From: Pseudorhizobium xiangyangii
Lineage (GTDB): Bacteria > Pseudomonadota > Alphaproteobacteria > Rhizobiales > Rhizobiaceae
DNA length: 64,000 nt
Assembly (NCBI RefSeq): GCF_020531965.1
Contig: NZ_JAJAWH010000007.1
Span: forward strand, 62,001 to 126,000
Reading direction: 5' to 3'
This document shows positions 63,439 to 64,000 of the stretch, in pieces (the first letter of the stretch is position 1; each line of letters opens with the position of its first letter). The position numbers and the translations under genes were made by a program. The notes beneath the pieces were generated by a model. It did no database searches, was not told the origin of the DNA, and saw only the letters and a list, made by a program, of their open reading frames with translations.

Positions 63439-64000
63439 ATGAGGAAAATGTCCGTCACGGGGCGGTTGCTGCTTTTGACCCTGCTGGCGCTGATGCCTGC
63501 CATGCTTGTGCTGACATATAACCTTTTCTCCGCGCGGCAGGCCGCCTACGGCGAAATTCACACCACCGCCCTGACCGCAGGCCACCTTGCATCGCTTGAG
63601 ATGCGCCGCATTGTCTCATCCGTCCGCAGTACACTCGACGTCCTGGCGACAGTTCCGATTATTCGGACCGGTCTGGGGCAACCGTGCAGCGACTACGTCC
63701 GCCTCGTGGACGACAAGCTCGACATGGTGGAGAACATCACGGTTCTCGATGCTGCCGGACAATTGCAATGTACATCGAAGCCCTCGACCGTCACGGATTT
63801 CTCGGATCGGAGTTATTTTCACGAAGCGGTAGAGAAGCAAGACTTGGTTGTCGGAACATACATTATCGACCGGATCACCAAGCGTGCTGCCTTGCCGCTG
63901 TCGCTGCCGGTGACCGAAGGGGGTTCCATCAAGAGGGTCATCGTCGCCTTCGTCGATCTCGAATGGCTCGGGGCCTGGGTCCGGGAGCGGGAATTCTTCG
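63439..64000 (+). CDS. Membrane sensor protein, N-terminal part (signal-transduction protein)
   Basis: An open frame starting at ATG 63439 (GGGGAG just upstream) runs uninterrupted off the window edge, 187 codons. An N-terminal membrane helix (LLLLTLLALMPAMLVLTYNLF, residues 8-28) is followed by an extracytoplasmic sensor of the double-Cache type (ENITVLDAAGQLQCTSKP, DFSDRSYFHEAVEKQDLVVG, TKRAALPLSLPV, RVIVAFVDLEWL). The output domain is outside the window; a histidine kinase or GGDEF domain is the usual partner of such sensors. Confidence 0.8.
   Translation, partial: MRKMSVTGRLLLLTLLALMPAMLVLTYNLFSARQAAYGEIHTTALTAGHLASLEMRRIVSSVRSTLDVLATVPIIRTGLGQPCSDYVRLVDDKLDMVENITVLDAAGQLQCTSKPSTVTDFSDRSYFHEAVEKQDLVVGTYIIDRITKRAALPLSLPVTEGGSIKRVIVAFVDLEWLGAWVREREFF

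Overview
The window looks like chromosome or chromid of an alphaproteobacterium of the Rhizobiaceae (Rhizobium/Agrobacterium/Ensifer group). Reasons visible in the sequence: high GC, the sdhCDAB order, a eukaryote-type glutamine synthetase II behind a sigma-54 promoter, the rhizobial rhamnose locus (rhaDI divergent from rhaRSTPQUK), a PcaQ-type regulator with the rhizobial PcaQ box, and small rhizobial families (DUF2735, DUF6074-like). I saw no tRNA, rRNA, CRISPR array, insertion sequence or phage gene. The window is mostly regulated catabolic operons.

Layout. (1) 1-3208: succinate dehydrogenase operon sdhCDAB on the minus strand, sdhB cut by the window edge. (2) 3574-7316: a CHASE-PAS-GGDEF-EAL c-di-GMP protein, an MgtC-family membrane protein and two small rhizobial proteins. 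(3) 7580-12882: De Ley-Doudoroff type galactose/galactonate pathway (SDR dehydrogenase, dgoK, dgoA, GntR regulator, enolase-family sugar-acid dehydratase, EamA transporter). (4) 13076-23312: a second, unassigned sugar-acid locus: TRAP transporter, FAH-family protein, GntR regulator and FAD oxidase on the minus strand, divergent from an erythronate-dehydrogenase-like protein, a 3-hydroxyisobutyrate-dehydrogenase-family reductase and an IlvD/Edd dehydratase. (5) 23340-28710: TetR/homocysteine methyltransferase pair, gluconate 5-dehydrogenase-like SDR, glnII with its small DUF2735 neighbour, a cupin and a hypothetical gene. (6) 28834-39620: complete L-rhamnose locus, followed by an exported S10 peptidase. 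(7) 41239-61958: protocatechuate/4-hydroxybenzoate supercluster: pcaIJF with pcaR, a branched-chain-type ABC transporter, pcaDCHGB with pcaQ, and pobA with an AraC regulator. An L,D-transpeptidase, an arginase/ornithine cyclodeaminase pair with an Lrp regulator, and a glycerate kinase are interleaved. (8) 61965-63270: a two-gene membrane module of unknown function (TIGR02588/TIGR02587 type). (9) 63439-end: start of a membrane sensor protein.

How it fits together. PobA makes protocatechuate from 4-hydroxybenzoate. PcaHG, B, C, D, IJ and F take protocatechuate to succinyl-CoA and acetyl-CoA, feeding the TCA cycle in which SdhCDAB works. A PcaQ-box-like palindrome lies upstream of the ABC transporter as well as an exact one at pcaD/pcaQ, so I infer that the transporter imports protocatechuate (PcaMNVWX type). 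The two sugar-acid loci and the rhamnose locus each carry their own regulator, and perfect or near-perfect palindromes that look like operators sit at the expected places.
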